64,000 nucleotides of DNA from assembly GCA_021613335.1 (NCBI GenBank), contig JAJTWR010000362.1, positions 365,001 through 429,000 of the forward strand. The letters run 5' to 3'. Source of the stretch: Whitmania pigra (taxonomy: Eukaryota; Annelida; Clitellata; Hirudinida; Haemopidae). A program made the translations under genes and the position numbers. Below are positions 35,931-45,265 of this stretch, piece by piece. Each line of letters starts with the position of its first letter. Position 1 is the stretch's first letter. The notes beneath the pieces are model-generated. The model was not told where the DNA came from. It saw nothing but the letters and a program-made list of their open reading frames with translations, and searched no databases.

Positions 35931-37045
35931 ATCTGTTTTTTTTGTTTTGAAATGTGTGTTTTTCTTATAAGTGTGTGTGTTTTGTCAGCAAGGAACATTT
36001 GGAGAAATAACACCGGAAGGAAACAGCACCAACATCATTTAGACGGTTATACTGACAGTTCTAGCCCACTCTTTGGGGAAAAGATTGATATATTTTTTTA
36101 TATTAACATCGAAAAACTCAAAAAAAAAAAAAAAAGAAATGGCAGCGCAAGTATTACACTTTTACGAACTTTCACAGTGTATTTTGAGTTTTATTGATTT
36201 ATACAATTTCAAGTTTTGTTTTATGTGTTAAGTAACATCTTTTGTTAAATCTAGTCAGCAGAGTGCTAGAGGAAGACGATTCATTGTATCGATGTTATGT
36301 GTTAACGTGTTGGTTCAACATTCCCTGCCCATTTTGGCTTGTTTGTATTATTTTTCAGATATCTTTTTTTTTTCCTACAACATACTTATTTTACATTCGG
36401 TTTTCCTTTTTTAAAAAAAATGTTTTAGTTTCATAAATAAAAGCAGCTAAATGCGTCTTTATTTTCTGAACTGCATTTATTTCCCATTCATTTCCTACGA
36501 TATAAGAGAGGGAAGTTCATAAATATTGCAACGAAGTCCAAATCATCTCAGTTATGCAAAGGACTATAATCAAATAAATAAATAAATAAAAAAATTTTGC
36601 AACGGTAAAGTAATGTAACTGGTGTAGCGGCAAACAATTAATTAGCTAAAGTACTAGCAGGGAGTAAAGACGCTGGCAATTTATGAGCGCAAAATAGGTA
36701 ACAAATAAACTTTCATATCTATGATTGTTTACACACTTGAACTGTATATCTGTATCTATGAACTGTATCTTGAATGCTATAAGTTCGAATAAGCTATATT
36801 GGATGGTTCGAACTATGATCATTAGGACTTCAAAATGTAAACATGAATGAGCATGTATAGCATGGTGTACACATGCATATATATATATCAAAGTTATTGG
36901 TTATTAGAGAGCTTGTATGTCAACATAAATAAGGAAAAGCAATAACATTTTGGTTTCATATATTGAGATGTCCTTAGATAAATATCATAATAAAGTGGTT
37001 CTTAACACAAGAAGGTTATATTTTGGTGGTATCTGTTCGCATATG
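35931..37045. other. 3' flanks of NCAM/FasII and the type II membrane protein gene; one dispersed repeat
   Basis: The genes converge here. The first ~500 bases are probably NCAM/FasII 3' UTR (an oligo-A run near 36120, AATAAA near 36437). A dispersed (AAAT)n-tailed repeat copy lies at about 36535-36592. The rest shows no supported feature. Confidence 0.5.
36535..36592 (+). repeat. Dispersed element tail ending in (AAAT)n, copy 3
   Basis: Reads GTCCAAATCATCTCAGTTAT followed by GCAAAGGACTATAATCAAAT and AAAT units, nearly identical to the copy at ~1055-1112 and in the same orientation. Confidence 0.6.
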
Positions 37046-39772
37046 CTAGTTTGGTTGGTTCGGACTATTTTTGGCATAACCTAGCAAAATGTCTCTCCAC
37101 TTGTTCAGAAGATCTTTCTTGTACTCGATGTTAAACTCCCTCATCTGCCGACTGATAGACATAAGAAAATTATCTTCCACATTGTCCAGCATGGATATAA
37201 GGTGTGGAATACTATCATAAATGATGGTGTGAGGCATATCCTGATAGAAATCTACAAACTGGAGCCAGTAGAAGATCCCATCGTAGTCGTATTCATTCCT
37301 AGGATCTGGAACTTCCTTCTGAGAAGGATGTGGTGGTATGATTGATCCATTGATTCTCTGGTTGTAAAAATAACCATCCACAGATCTTTCAGGCATGAGA
37401 AAATGGTCGACCTGCCATTTGGCGAGAAGAGATTGGGATGGGAAAAACGTGGGAATGTTCATTCTGTAGAGTTCGTAAAAGGTCATTATGGAAACTTGGT
37501 AAGGGACGTGAACCACGGCCCTGTATTTGGCGAGGTCTCTGTAAGAGTACGGAGGCAGTAGTACAACTTTAGAAGAACAGTTGACCTTTGGATACAAAAA
37601 AAAAAACAAACATAATTAAACGACTAAAAACCAGTTTGATGAAACCAAAAACCTTTTTGCATTCTGCTTCGAAGGTGTCGAAAAAATATTTGTTGAATCC
37701 TCTGTCGTATCTCCTGAAGATGAGAAATTCTTTTCTCTCGTTTGTATATTCTGCACCGGTGTAGTCACAAAAGCTCGGAATGTGATGAGTTTTTAGACCG
37801 GTGTAATACTGAATGTATTTGGCATCATATAGGTTATTGGCCCCGATTATGTTCCAAGGTTTTGAAGCGAACTTTATTAAATTTTCGTTTAAAAGCTTCC
37901 ATCTGTCTGCAGTGTACCTTCCGATGTCGTATCTTCAGAAAACATGAATACTTTTGAGGAAATTTACAATTCATGTTTAGTTTTATTATATTAAACAAAT
38001 ACGTAACATTTAAGATAATGGTTATATAGAATAGTGATGCAGTATCCCTATGTCAGGCTTGCAGGTTGACTAAAAAAAGGGTAGCGTTCCTGGATTTCGA
38101 AGTAATGACAACAGTCTTAATGTGTCGTGTTCGCAAACCAGAATATACGGCTAAATACAAACACTAAATGGCAATTTAAAAGTTGCAATGTCGCGTTAGA
38201 CTGCATAATAAAACTAACTTAGCAAACCTAATGCTCGGCACAATCAAGACGCTTTTATTGAAAGGCATGAAAAATTCACAAATGGAAGCAGGATGACCAC
38301 AGAATACCACGTCCACCGACTCCATGACGCTGTCGTTCTTGTAGGCCTCGTAAAATTGCTTGTCCAATGGTGGAGCTGCTATCAAAATGTTTTGACTATT
38401 CAGGACCTGTTAACGATTGCTACAATCAGGAACTTGATAAGAGTTAATTGTAATTAAAGTACAAGTTACATTGTAATTTGTTTGTCAGTGAAGTAATAAT
38501 TTTTTAACATAATTTTTTTTAACAAGGGGATGAGTAAGCCCTCGTAAAACTTGAGGGATAATTTTTTTTGCGCCTAGTCTAAAGTCAGAATGATAACATT
38601 TAATTAACGCAAAAATGTGGTTATAGTAGCAAAAATATTCAGGTGTTTTTTTTTTGAGAGGAATGGATTGGGTTAACATGGAAATATTTGTAATTCTGTC
38701 TGATTGATTTTTCAAGACATTTTTAAAGGTTATCATTTTGGAGAAGATTTTTAAATTATTATACCGATTATTAAATGCTTGCTAAATATCGAGATGACGG
38801 TAATTAAAGCCAATTAATAAATATATCAAACTATTAACTTTATTTACTTAACAATTTTTGTCCCTGGGTAGGCCAATGTGGGACGGAATACTACGTGATT
38901 GATACTCTCGCTGACTAAATTGCATTAGAATTGCTCAGACATAATAAGCATGGGATTTATAACTTCCGTTTCCGCACAAAACTCAGATCATAACAATCAA
39001 ATATCATATTAGCGTACATGCATTCAGGTGAGCTGACAGACCCCATCCAAATTCAGAACAAGCAAATGAATCATGCCCGTGCCATTTGGGGAAGCCTTTT
39101 GACTTGTTTTGGAGGAGCTCGGAAAAACCTTTGTCTAATTTTCTAATTTTAATTTACGACCTCTTTTTGATGGACATTCTCGAGATGAGAAACCAAGGTA
39201 TCATACTTTAATATTAGAAAAATCGTGATGGCTGAATAAGTTTATATTTTTCTTACCCGTTCCTTAAAATAACTGCCCTCCATATTATAGCTGTGAGTTC
39301 AATGTTTGAAATTACTCACCTTTAATTTTTCTCTGGCTTTGCAATCCTGCATGTGACACCTGGCTGGATCGAGGTTGTAATTGAGAACGTTTACTCCGAA
39401 CGGAGTTATGAGGTCAATCACGCATTTGATTGGAGTCATGTGCAGTTCACTCGACCACATGACGAGTGATTTATTCTTGAAAATCTTTTTTGCTTTAATT
39501 CTGGCTGAAGCAGGAAGGATGGTGATATTGTCCAGAATTTCATAAGCCGGATCGCTATGCTTTTCTGTGACTCTTTGTAAATTTTTTCTGCAGGTTTCAT
39601 TTTCTTTAGAGATTATCCAGATCACATTTTTCCACTTCCTGTTACTGACATGCATGATTGCATGACCGCTGTTTACAAAATATAAATATGAAAGCGATGT
39701 TAAAAGAACAAGCGACACGATAAAAACTAATCGGCGGTTTCTGAGGCTAAGTCGTCTTTGGAAAAAGCCCAT
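37046..39772 (-). CDS. Type II membrane protein, glycosyltransferase-like, 4 exons
   Basis: Exons 39772-39320, 38406-38228, 37932-37653 and 37585-37046 sum to 1,452 nt in frame, 483 aa. A short basic cytoplasmic N-terminus (MGFFQRRLSLRNRR) is followed at once by one hydrophobic segment (LVFIVSLVLLTSLSYLYFV), the topology of Golgi glycosyltransferases. The lumenal part has several Cys and N-glycosylation sites and a C-terminal half with GT-B-like features: a conserved-looking block SIRYDIGRYTADRW, NIIGANNLYDAKYI, and then FYELYRMNIPTFFPSQSLL, which resembles the nucleotide-sugar site of retaining GT-B enzymes (E-x-x-x-x-x-x-P-x-F-x-P-S). I cannot name the donor, acceptor or CAZy family. Exon 2 to 3 splicing uses a donor inside the SIR codons (ATTAG|GTTTGC), which restores the SIRY motif. 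The role is inference from topology and motif shape. Confidence 0.7.
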
Positions 39773-39937
39773 GTTTGGTTGTCAATGACTCGGAATTTTG
39801 ACAGATCAAGATTTTCTCTGGTCTTAAACTTTATCTAAAAAAAGATCAAAAAAATAAATAAGAACTGTTTTCTAGATGCTTTTATAACTGATAAAGATGC
39901 TAGGATACTCACCTTCAATGTATGAAGCAACCCAAAT

Positions 39938-40222
39938 TTGTACCAACCATCAACTCATTTTGTCTTCTCAAACGCAATTTATTCCGGCTCTAATGATCCC
40001 AAAGCGAAATTAGATTTAACAATTGAAGATTCTGAAATATTGAAATATATGAACTGTAGTTTTTATTTAAATAATGACCTAAGCAGAAACAGATATACAG
40101 GTGAACGACCCGAGAAAATTAATTTTATATGGGTGCAAAAGCCTTCTGGGTTCAATGTAAGCACTAAAAATATGTTAAATATATGTGATATGAGAGATTT
40201 GAGAAATATGTGCACTGACTAA
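39938..40222 (+). CDS. Doubtful hypothetical ORF, 94 codons
   Basis: An uninterrupted ATG-to-stop frame of polar composition (starts MYQPSTHFVF, ends DLRNMCTD). It has no signal peptide, recognisable motif or matching splice sites. It could be an isolated exon, a relic or chance. Listed because the composition looks more protein-like than its neighbours. Confidence 0.2.
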   Translation: MYQPSTHFVFSNAIYSGSNDPKAKLDLTIEDSEILKYMNCSFYLNNDLSRNRYTGERPEKINFIWVQKPSGFNVSTKNMLNICDMRDLRNMCTD

Positions 40223-40554
40223 ATGGAATTGTCGAAGTATTTAAAACATCTGTTGGTGTCGATGTAGTCAAGATTCGAAAAGACTAAATTTATTCGCGCG
40301 ACACTACGACATGGATAGTTCGGTAATACTGCAACATCGAATAAATAGATCTTAGAAACCAGAAATAACGATTGCAGATTGGCTGATTTGCGTTACCAAG
40401 CAGCTGTTGTTATGTACGAGTGACGATTCAAGTGATGAATACATTTTTATTAACAAAACCAAAGTTTGGACATGACGTACAAACACAGAGGATGCCATTA
40501 TAAAAATATTATAAAGTAATATTACATAATTTGATATATATAATATATACATAT

Positions 40555-40800
40555 ACAGTGATGGGTAGTTACTAACTATAAGTAGTTAACTATTAGTTAA
40601 TAACTACTTTAAAGTAGTTAGGAAGTAGTTAATAACTACTCTTAAAAAAGTCGTTAAAAAATAGAATATATGACTGGGGAGGTCTAAGGTTTGTGACGTA
40701 CTTTTTAAGGGGAATCTGAGATGTGTGACAGTGTGACATGGGGGAGAGTGGGTTCTAAAATGGCCCAAAATAGCGTGACATACTTTATGGACGGCCCCTT
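40555..40800 (+). mobile_element. hAT-like transposon end plus a widespread repeat motif
   Basis: At 40556 CAGTGATGGGTAGTTACTAA is followed by several TAGTTA/TAACTA motifs in both orientations (to about 40640). This looks like the terminal CAGTGxTGGG repeat with AGTTA-rich subterminal motifs of hAT elements. Downstream, around 40690-40798, GACATACTTTATGGACGGCC and associated C/G-rich blocks resemble a motif seen in many invertebrate repeats. No matching right terminal repeat (CCCATCACTG) was found nearby, so the element is broken or larger than can be seen. Confidence 0.4.
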
Positions 40801-41854
40801 ATTAGACTTATCAAATGTCAGCAATCATTTCATCTCTTGGCTAATCTTTTCAAATTGGACATGAAGCAACAAGTCTTCTGAATTTTTGTCTTTCACTTTT
40901 GAACAAAAACCGGGATACTTACTAAATTCAACATTTTCTTTTTTGAGCCTGATTTCACCCTCTGTAGCACTTGTTCAATCATCGGACTGTGGAATTATTA
41001 ATTCTTAACCAGCGCCGAACTACTAACATTAATCATTAGACCATTCAATGGATGCGCCTTATATAAGCCTTAGTACACCTTGGTTTGGACTTAATAGGCC
41101 TTAAAATTTTAAGAGTCAAGAGTCTTGACTCAAGACTATAATGGAAAGAGGATATTAGTGCCAGTAATTAAAAAACCGTAGTCATTTAACACAGAGTGAA
41201 GACAATTTTGACTTCTCAGAAATTTAAAAGGAAAAAGTTCATGATTAAGAAACAAAAATTAAAAAATAACAATTACTAATAATATTCTGTCCTTTAAGAG
41301 AAGGATGAAAAGAATCAGGCGTGTTCTTTTACTGTGGCATCTTGGTCTTCTGCAGTATTTTGTGTATATTGCATAGCTTCATAAGTCCTGCCAATTGATC
41401 CACGTTCTATATATTCTGCATAATTATATTCTTTCAAATAACTAGAAAAATTAACAGACAAATTCTATCCTTATAAGTCATTCCACCATCTCTTTGTGTT
41501 ATTATAATACTATTTTAATATTTTAACAAATGCTTTGCTTTTTTAAATATTTTTAATTTTATTTAAATTCTTTTAAATAGCATTATATTAAAAAAGCAAT
41601 TAATTAAAAAATAGACTTAAAATAACTAAAAGTAATTAATTAAAAAGTTACAAATTTGGAAAAAAGTTCGATTCAGAATCTTTTAAAAAAATCCAGGACA
41701 CTTTGACTTAGAGAAGAAATGAACATGTTGTAATAATGGAAAAAAATTATTATATTCCAAAGTATAATATACCTTACTTAGAAAAAAAGACGATAAATAA
41801 TTAGCAAAAAAAGTTTACCAGGTAAAACTCCAATCAAACAAAAGTAAACAAAAG

Positions 41855-44692
41855 ATGACTAACAAATGTAAAAACAACATTTTAGCACAAGTTATAAATT
41901 TTCTCACTGATCTGAAAGATGCAAAGCCAGACTATGTAAAAAGTCTGTTGGACGACTCCAATAGACACGACATGGCCTCAGTGTTTCGGGATTTGTATAA
42001 AGTGTTTCCACGTAATGAATTTCCGAATGTAATGCTGTCGATCAATTTTTGCCAATTATTCGTCGGCATGTTGGTCTACGAAAGGATGCTAGAGACGCCT
42101 GAAATACTGTCCATCGCGTGTAACTTTGCAAGCTTCTCCTGCAGCTATTCTCACTTAATAATAATGAAACAATTGGAAGCCATGGGAATTTTAGAGTTCC
42201 TCATCGAGGTAATGAAAGGTGAAAACGAAAATGGAATGATCATCCTCGAAGGGAATAAGATTACCACGTCGCATGTGGTTTCCGAGTTCTTACCAGCGTT
42301 GCCACAGACGTCCTGCTTCAAAGATTTGAACAATCTCGGCACGGGAGTTTTGTTTGTTGGTCGGTGTCATCTTATAGACATTGAACATAGAAGGAAAGTT
42401 ATTGGCGCCAAACTCGCAAATTTCTTCCCATTGATGTACGAGTTTTGCGCCAGGTGCCATCCATCTCCTGTGCAACTAGTTCTACTATTGAAATGTATCT
42501 ACTGGGCAAACCATTTGAACGTATTGGCAGATTTTGTGGAGGTTGAGGAGTTATTTGAGTTTGTCAAATCTTTGGCACTCTCGTCATGTATAGATAACAA
42601 TGTGGTTGCTTTTGCTATAACGCATACATTGTTGGACAAACATTCAAGAGCCTTCGCAAACAAAAGGCTTCACCAATTCCTACCTCTCTGTCCAAATATG
42701 GATATGTTGTGGAATAGCTATGGTTGGCAATGGCTCGGAGATATGTGTGAAAGTATGATAACGTTTTGGATAAGTCTAGATTATATGGAACTGATTACAA
42801 CACAAGATGTTTTCGAAAAAGAATTAAATAATCTAGCCAAAACTATTGAATATCTTCTTCCAGACTATGAAGATGGAGCAAACTTATTGTCTAGTCTTTG
42901 CTCGAGATGCTCCAGGCTATTATATTTCATGAAATCAACCCTAAACTTACCATCTGAAATGACATTCAAAGAGCCGAATTTACTCCTTATGAAAATAGAT
43001 GAAACTAGTGGAAGAGAGAGTTTCAAAAACTGCGTTACTTCCGCAGCGACATTGCTCGATGCCATTCTAATAGATCAGGGCTTCATCAACTATTTTCCAG
43101 ACATGGATGATGAAGAAAATCTAATGGGATCACCGAGTACATACAAAGATATTAATTTAGGATTGTCCTTAAATCCATCTTTAATTAGAGTTCTTGGTCC
43201 TTCAAAATCGCCCAGCATGCTTCTAGGAAACTCGCTGGTTCAAGTTTTAAGATTGCTATCGATATACCATGAGGTAAATGACAATTGGGGGATGTTATTT
43301 GACGTCCACACGACAGAGAAGCTCATCGACAGAAAGCATTTTGTAAGCAAATATTTCGAAAATGCCTTATTCAACATGAACAATAAAGTTCAAAAGAAGC
43401 AATTCCATCTCTCAGAAATAGCAGAACAGTATCCTTTTTTGCTAAACTTTGATGTTCGTAGGTACTCGCTTTACAAGAAGTTGCTAATTGAAGCCAGAAA
43501 TTGCGATAGCCGAGAAAAGATTCACATAATCTATGTTCCTAGAACAAATATGGCAAATTTTGTTTATGACCATTTGAGTTTGTTCTACACAAACAAAGGC
43601 TATTCTTGGAAGATACAATTTGAGGGAGAAATCGCAACCGGTGATGGTCCCGTGAAAGAATTTTATACAGAGTTCTCCAGAGACTGTCAGAGAAACGATT
43701 TGGATCTGTGGATGGGCGATCCTGTTAAGGGCTCCAACGGACGGCTGTACGTACATTCACAAGAGGGTTTGTTTCCTAAGCCCGACTCTCCAATGCCATC
43801 ACACAGAGTGATGGAAGCTCTAGGAATGGTTATGGCGCAATCGCTGAGGGATGGTGGGGTATTGGACGTCAGTTTCAGCAAGGCATTCTACAAAAGCATG
43901 ATGGGCACTATAAAAGGGGTGCAGTATCTTTCGCTCGAAGATTTGAAATATGTCATACCTTCCACATTCAAATTCGTGATAAGCCTAGTCAAAGTACTGA
44001 AAAAAAAGTGGAACATTAACAGTAACCAATCTCTGACTCCTGAGGAGCGTATGGATGCCATATCAAAGTTGAAGTGTGATGGGTGTTCTTTTGAAGATTT
44101 GTGCATCAACTTTACTCTTCCAGGATTTCCATCTTTAGAAATGAAAGAAGGTGGCGAAAATATTCTTTTGACTGCTCATAACGCGGAGGAATATTTGTAC
44201 TTATTGATCTGGTGGTTATTGCATAAAGGCCCCGAAGATAGCTTTAAGCAACTTCGACAAGGTTTTGACCGTTTTGTTCCAGTACATTTTTTAAAACTAT
44301 TTTACTACGATGAACTAGATCAATTATTTTGTGGCACTCAGAAAGAGGAATGGACAGTCGAATACCTGAGAAATAATTCCGATTTTACTGATGAAAATCC
44401 AGTTGTTCAACAGTTGTTTGAAGTTCTCGCGTCATTATCTGCCAGTGATCAGGGAAAATTCCTGCTTTTCGTTACAAGCAGTCCAAGATTACCCTGTGGA
44501 GGTCTGAGATCTTTAACACCTAGACTTACGATCAAACTCAGGGAATGTGAAGGAGACCCCGACAAATGTTTGCCTTTATCTTCGACTTGTTTCAACATGT
44601 TGGTCATAAGTCGATATAGCTATAAAGAAACTCTGGAAGAAAAGCTTCTCTTAGCGATTAGAGAAGGATCACGTTCTTTCGGATATGTTTGA
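41855..44692 (+). CDS. HECT-domain E3 ubiquitin ligase, TRIP12-type, intronless (copy 1)
   Basis: Single-exon gene of 945 aa. The C-terminal ~370 residues are a complete HECT domain. N-lobe: QFEGEIATGDGPVKEFYTEF, LDLWMGDP, GLFPKPDSPMP. Then GCSFEDLCINFTLPGFPSLE and, in the C-lobe, SSPRLPCGGLRSLTPRLTI. The catalytic cysteine is C912 in SSTCFNML, 34 residues from the end, with the usual C-terminal tail. Block order and residues fit the TRIP12/UFD4 class best (compare TRIP12 [20 protein letters not shown]). TRIP12 itself is about twice as long and has WWE and armadillo regions. The N-terminal ~570 residues here are helical and Leu-rich but not recognisable. The lack of introns among intron-rich neighbours suggests origin by retroposition. 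AATAAA follows at ~44732. It is paired with a tandem copy at 45266. Confidence 0.88.
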   Translation: MTNKCKNNILAQVINFLTDLKDAKPDYVKSLLDDSNRHDMASVFRDLYKVFPRNEFPNVMLSINFCQLFVGMLVYERMLETPEILSIACNFASFSCSYSHLIIMKQLEAMGILEFLIEVMKGENENGMIILEGNKITTSHVVSEFLPALPQTSCFKDLNNLGTGVLFVGRCHLIDIEHRRKVIGAKLANFFPLMYEFCARCHPSPVQLVLLLKCIYWANHLNVLADFVEVEELFEFVKSLALSSCIDNNVVAFAITHTLLDKHSRAFANKRLHQFLPLCPNMDMLWNSYGWQWLGDMCESMITFWISLDYMELITTQDVFEKELNNLAKTIEYLLPDYEDGANLLSSLCSRCSRLLYFMKSTLNLPSEMTFKEPNLLLMKIDETSGRESFKNCVTSAATLLDAILIDQGFINYFPDMDDEENLMGSPSTYKDINLGLSLNPSLIRVLGPSKSPSMLLGNSLVQVLRLLSIYHEVNDNWGMLFDVHTTEKLIDRKHFVSKYFENALFNMNNKVQKKQFHLSEIAEQYPFLLNFDVRRYSLYKKLLIEARNCDSREKIHIIYVPRTNMANFVYDHLSLFYTNKGYSWKIQFEGEIATGDGPVKEFYTEFSRDCQRNDLDLWMGDPVKGSNGRLYVHSQEGLFPKPDSPMPSHRVMEALGMVMAQSLRDGGVLDVSFSKAFYKSMMGTIKGVQYLSLEDLKYVIPSTFKFVISLVKVLKKKWNINSNQSLTPEERMDAISKLKCDGCSFEDLCINFTLPGFPSLEMKEGGENILLTAHNAEEYLYLLIWWLLHKGPEDSFKQLRQGFDRFVPVHFLKLFYYDELDQLFCGTQKEEWTVEYLRNNSDFTDENPVVQQLFEVLASLSASDQGKFLLFVTSSPRLPCGGLRSLTPRLTIKLRECEGDPDKCLPLSSTCFNMLVISRYSYKETLEEKLLLAIREGSRSFGYV

Positions 44693-45265
44693 AGACTTTT
44701 TTTTAAAAGCTTTTTAGAATATTATTTTGTGAATAAATCGCATTTTTAAACAATGTTAAATCTACTTTTAATGTGGACACAACCCGTTGATATTTTTTAA
44801 TGAAGTAATTCTTTCCATTTATTCGTAAATTTTATTGGTTTGAAATTAATTGTAATTTTATATAAATTCTGGGAACTACAATAACATATTTAAATCATTG
44901 CTTCGATATTTGCCGATGAAGAAAGATTGACGAAAACAATTTAATTATGGACAGATGCTTAAAGGTATTAATACAAGTAAATGATTAACCAAATCGTTAA
45001 AGATAAGACCAATAGAATATTAAAATTTAATTTAAAAAAATTAAAAAATATTAATTATTCTGTAAAATTAATGTTTAGAATCTTTCAAATCGCATTTGGA
45101 GAGCACATCTTCAATGAAATAAATAACCATGAATAGAAAATTCCTTTTTTATCAATTTCCGTGATAATTTCATCGTAAACACTATAAATTCTAATATAAA
45201 CACTATATTGTCCATCAAGACTTTGCACATAGCCATTAAGTAAAGCACAAGGTAAATCTGGACAA
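44693..45265. other. Spacer between the two HECT genes
   Basis: The first ~60 bases are 3' UTR nearly identical to that of copy 2, including AATAAA. The homology then stops (around 44752), and the rest is unique AT-rich sequence holding the promoter or 5' UTR of copy 2. Confidence 0.6.

Larger units (their letters stand above)
39773..41854. other. Intergenic region with transposon-like debris
   Basis: Between the type II membrane protein gene (minus) and the first HECT gene (plus). It contains a doubtful 94-codon open frame (39938-40222) and transposon-like sequence (40555-40800). The rest, about 40800-41850, is AT-rich with no supported gene. Any decayed transposase could not be read through. 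Confidence 0.5.

Noticed and set aside
43484..43881. Minus-strand frames repeated in both HECT genes (also 46937-47292)
   Set aside because: Their similarity only mirrors the near-identical HECT coding DNA on the plus strand.
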